A stretch of 64,000 bases of DNA from Nocardia wallacei (GTDB taxonomy: Bacteria; Actinomycetota; Actinomycetes; Mycobacteriales; Mycobacteriaceae), in the NCBI RefSeq assembly GCF_014466955.1, contig NZ_AP023396.1, forward strand, positions 6,510,001 to 6,574,000, given 5' to 3'. The position numbers and the translations under genes are program-made. This document shows, piece by piece, positions 60,926 through 64,000 of this stretch (positions are counted from its first letter, which is position 1; every line of letters starts with the position of its first letter). The notes beneath the pieces were generated by a model, which worked only from the letters and a program-made list of their open reading frames with translations, searched no databases and was not told where the DNA came from.

Positions 60926-62986
60926 GTGCCCGAACTCCCGCCCGTCCCGACCCTGCTGGCGACCGCTGTCGAGGCGCTCGGCGGCGCGGCGCGCAAGGGC
61001 CAGCAGACCATGGCGGCCGCGGTCGCGCACTCCATCGACACCACGGAGCACCTCGCGGTGCAGGCCGGCACCGGTACCGGCAAGTCGCTGGCCTATCTGG
61101 TGCCGAGCCTGCGGCACGCGGTGCAGACCGGCCGCACGGTGGTGGTCTCGACGGCCACCATCGCCCTGCAGCGCCAATTGGTGGACCGCGACCTGCCACG
61201 CCTGGCCGAGGCGCTGGAGCAGCCGCTCGGCCGCCGGGCACGGTTCGCTATCCTCAAGGGCCGCAACAACTATCTGTGCCTGAACAAGATCAACAGTGCC
61301 GTCCCGGACGAGCCGTCCGACGCCGAACTGTTCGACGCGTTCGCGGTCTCCCGCCTCGGCCGCGAGGTGCAGCGGCTCAACGACTGGGCCTCCGACACCG
61401 AGACCGGCGACCGCGACGAGGTGGCCCCGGGCGTCACGGATCGGGCATGGCGGCAGGTCAGCGTGTCCTCCCGGGAGTGTCTGGGCAAGTCGCGCTGCCC
61501 GTTCGGCACCGACTGCTTCGCCGAGCGCGCCCGCAGCGAATCCGGCCAGGCCGATGTGGTCGTCACCAATCACGCACTGCTGGCCATCGATGCCATCAGC
61601 GGCATCCAGGTGCTGCCCGAGCACGATGTGGTCGTCATCGACGAGGCGCACGAACTGGTCGACCGCGTCACCGGCGTGGCGACCGCCGAACTGTCCACCG
61701 CCGCCATCACCGCCGCCGCCAAGCGCTGCGCCAAGCTCGTCGACGAGCAGGAGGTCGACCGGCTCGAGGGCGCCGCCGACGCCTGGCACGCCTTGCTCGA
61801 GGAGCTGCCGCCCGGGCGCTGGGACGCGTTGCCCGACGGCGTCTCCCCCGTGCTGGCGCTGATCCGTGATGCCGCCTGGAATCTGCGCACCGCGCTGGCG
61901 CCGCCGGGTGTGTCGGCGCCGCAGGGCGATCCGGAGTCCGCCGCGGCCCGCAACCAGGCGGTCGCCGCGGTCGAGGAGGTGCACGACACGGCCGTGCGGG
62001 CGCTGACGGCGTTCGAGGAGCCCGACCCGGCCGTGCGCCGCGACGTGCTGTGGCTGTCCGCCGACGAGGTGCGCGGCGTCGCGCGGCGCAGCCTGCACAT
62101 GGCCCCGCTCTCGGTCGGCGGACTGCTGCGCAGCCGCTTGTTCGGCACCGCCACCGTCATCCTGACCTCCGCGACGTTGCAGGTCGGCGGTTCGTTCGAC
62201 GGGCTGGCCGTCACCTGGGGCCTGCCGCCGCAGTCGGCGAACCGGGTCGACTCGGCCCTGGCCAACGGCGCCGAGGCGCCTTCGGACCATGCCGCGGTGC
62301 GGTGGAATTCGCTGGATGTCGGTTCCCCGTTCGACCACGCCAAGTCCGGAATCCTCTACGTCGCCAAGCACCTTCCGGCTCCGGGCCGCGACGGCATGGC
62401 CCCCGCGGCCCTGGACGAGATCGAGCGGCTGATCCGCGCCGCGGGCGGCCGCACTTTGGGCCTGTTCTCCTCGATGCGCGCGGCCAAGGCCGCCACCGAG
62501 GTGCTGCGCCAACGACTGGACACGCCCCTGCTGTGCCAGGGCGACGATGCCACCGGGGCCCTGGTCCGCCGCTTCGCCGAGGATGCCGAGACCTCCCTGT
62601 TCGGCACGCTGTCGCTGTGGCAGGGCGTCGATGTGCCCGGCCCGTCGCTGAGTCTGGTGATCCTGGACCGCATCCCGTTCCCGCGACCGGACGATCCGCT
62701 GCTGGTGGCCCGGCAGCGCGCGGTGGAATCGCGCGGCGGCAACGGATTCATGGCGATCGCGGCCAATCACGCCGCGCTGCTGCTGGCCCAGGGCACCGGC
62801 CGACTGCTGCGCAGCACCGACGACCGCGGCGTGGTCGCGGTGCTGGACCCGCGCCTGGTGACCGCGCGTTACGGCGCCTACCTGCGCGCCTCGCTGCCAC
62901 CGTATTGGGAGACCTTCGACCCGGAGGTGGTGGCCAAGGCCCTGCAACGCCTCACCGCGACCGCGCCGACACCCACCGGCGGCTAA
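60926..62986 (+). CDS. dinG: DinG-family ATP-dependent DNA helicase
   Basis: 686 residues from GTG 60926. XPD-like Fe-S superfamily 2 helicase: Walker A QAGTGTGKSLAYLVP near residue 48, VVSTATIALQRQL, iron-sulfur cysteines in NNYLCLNK and RECLGKSRCPFGTDCF, DEAH box VVIDEAHELVD, and C-terminal motifs ILTSATLQVGG and AQGTGRLLRSTDDRG. Unwinds DNA, R-loops or D-loops. In M. tuberculosis dinG (Rv1329c) is next to pncB1; here about 7 kb separates them. Confidence 0.95.
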   Translation: MPELPPVPTLLATAVEALGGAARKGQQTMAAAVAHSIDTTEHLAVQAGTGTGKSLAYLVPSLRHAVQTGRTVVVSTATIALQRQLVDRDLPRLAEALEQPLGRRARFAILKGRNNYLCLNKINSAVPDEPSDAELFDAFAVSRLGREVQRLNDWASDTETGDRDEVAPGVTDRAWRQVSVSSRECLGKSRCPFGTDCFAERARSESGQADVVVTNHALLAIDAISGIQVLPEHDVVVIDEAHELVDRVTGVATAELSTAAITAAAKRCAKLVDEQEVDRLEGAADAWHALLEELPPGRWDALPDGVSPVLALIRDAAWNLRTALAPPGVSAPQGDPESAAARNQAVAAVEEVHDTAVRALTAFEEPDPAVRRDVLWLSADEVRGVARRSLHMAPLSVGGLLRSRLFGTATVILTSATLQVGGSFDGLAVTWGLPPQSANRVDSALANGAEAPSDHAAVRWNSLDVGSPFDHAKSGILYVAKHLPAPGRDGMAPAALDEIERLIRAAGGRTLGLFSSMRAAKAATEVLRQRLDTPLLCQGDDATGALVRRFAEDAETSLFGTLSLWQGVDVPGPSLSLVILDRIPFPRPDDPLLVARQRAVESRGGNGFMAIAANHAALLLAQGTGRLLRSTDDRGVVAVLDPRLVTARYGAYLRASLPPYWETFDPEVVAKALQRLTATAPTPTGG

Positions 62987-63000
62987 ACCTCACGCCGGTG
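62974..63000 (+). terminator. Hairpin at the end of dinG
   Basis: CACCGGCG (62974-62981) and CGCCGGTG (62993-63000) form a perfect 8-bp stem around the stop codon, with an 11-base loop; TGAATTAACT follows. The region up to the doxX stop (157 bases) contains two more GC-rich inverted repeats but no gene. Confidence 0.5.
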
Positions 63001-63157
63001 TGAATTAACTCTCAGCCCTTGGCGGAACTTCTATGCGGAACTAAATTGGTCACCGGTACTCCGGTGAACCCCCAATTCCCACATCGGATGTGCCTGTTGC
63101 CCCCGCGCCAAGCCCTGCACACGGTGCGGGGGCCCCACTCTTCTGCCGCTTCCGAAC

Positions 63158-63700
63158 TCAGAGCACCCATTTGAGAATCAGGGTCACGACGCCCGCGACG
63201 ACGGCGAGCACCACCGCGCCCGTTCCCCAGACGACTCCCTGCCGCTGCCACGGGCGGCCGTTGTCGAGCGAGTAGCGCCCCGGCCCGGTGAACGCCAGCG
63301 CGGCCGCGGCCACCGCGAACAACAGACCCATCTCGTAACCCGGTCCCTCGGCGCCGCCGAACAGCCCGCTGTGCCAGGTCGCGTTGATCGCGTTGATCAT
63401 GGTGCCGAGCGCGATGGCGGCGGCGAGCGGCGTGAGCAGGCCCAGCACCAGCAGGCCGCCGCCCACCATTTCACTCAGGCCCGCGAGCGTTCCGAAGAAC
63501 TTGCCGGGGTTGTAACCCATCTGGTCGAACCCGGATGTGGTGGCGTCCCAACCCATTCCGTCGAACCAGCCGAACAATTTCTGGGCCCCGTGGACGAACA
63601 GCAGGCCGCCGAAGACGATTCGCAGGATCAGCAGGCCGATATCGGCGGCGGCGATATCGCCGGTGCGCTGGTCGGGAGCGGTGGTGGTGTGGGCTGTCAT
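63158..63700 (-). CDS. DoxX family membrane protein
   Basis: 180 residues from ATG 63700. Four membrane helices: ADIGLLILRIVFGGLLFVHG, LSEMVGGGLLVLGLLTPL, MGLLFAVAAAALAFTG and VLAVVAGVVTLIL. The GAQKLFGWFDGMG segment is characteristic of DoxX/DUF4870-like proteins. In mycobacteria DoxX takes part in a membrane oxidoreductase complex with SodA and SseA; here no partner is adjacent. The AGTTTGAG-like and TTAGTTTG bases just upstream show no clear promoter. Confidence 0.88.
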   Translation of the reverse strand: MTAHTTTAPDQRTGDIAAADIGLLILRIVFGGLLFVHGAQKLFGWFDGMGWDATTSGFDQMGYNPGKFFGTLAGLSEMVGGGLLVLGLLTPLAAAIALGTMINAINATWHSGLFGGAEGPGYEMGLLFAVAAAALAFTGPGRYSLDNGRPWQRQGVVWGTGAVVLAVVAGVVTLILKWVL

Positions 63701-63817
63701 GGCGTGTCTCCGAGTTTTCGTTCGTTAGTTTGAGCAAGCAAACCGGACTCTGGTCCGCTTCGTTCACGGGACACAACTCTAGGCGGTTCGATCGATATTC
63801 CGCGCGCTACCGGGAAG

Positions 63818-64000
63818 TTATTCGGCGAGGAAGAAGAAGTACCCGAGAAATACCGCCATAAGCACCCACATCACCCAGTGCACTTCGCGCCCGCGCCCGC
63901 GCGCGACCATCACCACCGGATAGAACAGCAGGCCCATGGCGATGCCGTTGGCGATCGAATAGGTCAGCGGCATCATGACCACCGTGATGAACGCGGGAAT
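63818..64000 (-). CDS. NCS2 family purine/xanthine permease, C-terminal end only
   Basis: The last 60 codons of a gene whose start lies beyond the right edge. Seen: PAFITVVMMPLTYSIANGIA, the second-last helix of AzgA/NCS2 permeases, and a final helix ending FFFLAE before TAA (63818-63820). Transports purine bases, probably adenine/guanine/hypoxanthine. The rest cannot be assessed. Confidence 0.8.
   Translation of the reverse strand: MPAFITVVMMPLTYSIANGIAMGLLFYPVVMVARGRGREVHWVMWVLMAVFLGYFFFLAE

Noticed and set aside
60791..62947. 718-codon minus-strand ORF opposite dinG
   Set aside because: A mirror frame of the DinG helicase gene, without motifs or a ribosome-binding site.
63012..63251. 79-codon minus-strand ORF between dinG and doxX
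   Set aside because: It overlaps the doxX coding region in another frame, has no motif and no ribosome-binding site.

Overview
The window is high-GC DNA (flanking lines count about 70% G+C) from a mycolic-acid actinomycete, most likely Nocardia or a close relative. The evidence is a complete YrbE-MCE lipid-import operon, an F420/Ddn-type oxidoreductase, an EthA-like flavoprotein, and a long block with the gene order of Mycobacterium tuberculosis Rv1329c-Rv1343c. Both window edges cut genes: a DHA2 transporter on the left and an NCS2 permease on the right. No tRNA, rRNA, CRISPR array, insertion sequence or origin was recognised.

Layout. 1-10.6 kb: MarR plus efflux pump with a candidate operator, Ogt, two SDRs/ACT proteins, an EthA-like monooxygenase divergent from an AraC regulator, a SnoaL-like protein and an unusual two-ATPase Clp protein. 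10.7-20.7 kb (minus strand): yrbEA-yrbEB-mceABCDEF-mas, followed by a small membrane protein and a YidC paralogue. 20.8-29.4 kb: cation antiporter, DUF389 protein, a stand-alone PheS-like ligase, LysR/GNAT, hydrolase, Mph-like kinase, methyltransferase, MerR and VIT1 transporter. 29.4-31 kb: a gene graveyard with a truncated trpS that still has an intact-looking tryptophan attenuator (leader peptide with tandem Trp codons, antiterminator, terminator) and a broken LuxR-type response regulator. 31-45 kb: accessory regulators and oxidoreductases (Ddn-like, cytochrome P450, BlaI/M56 pair, TetR-PadR-FAD monooxygenase, large efflux pump, SDR).

45.2-54.1 kb: the conserved block lprD-like, DUF3817, rdgB, rph, Rv1339-type phosphodiesterase, rhomboid, cysM, cysO, mec, DUF2017, clpS, pncB. 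From memory of the M. tuberculosis order, murI and the P1-peptidase gene are missing. mec-cysO-cysM (cysteine synthesis through a protein thiocarboxylate) is preceded by a near-perfect SigH/SigR-type promoter, and CysO carries three residues after its Gly-Gly. The block resumes at dinG (60.9 kb).

Between pncB/pncA and dinG sits the most interesting element: a lower-GC island (three 60-base lines counted at 45-47% G+C) with a predicted RiPP cluster. A 45-residue short ORF (candidate precursor) is followed by a strong hairpin, then a YcaO enzyme, a TfuA-like protein and a HExxH-motif peptide-modification-type protein in a translationally coupled run, with a convergent MFS exporter. YcaO plus TfuA is the signature of backbone thioamide formation; the candidate core has almost no Cys/Ser/Thr, so azole formation is unlikely and a thioamidated, possibly hydroxylated peptide is the working hypothesis.

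All calls come from reading the sequence; no database search was run. Starts were chosen from ribosome-binding sites, overlaps and family lengths, and are uncertain where stated.
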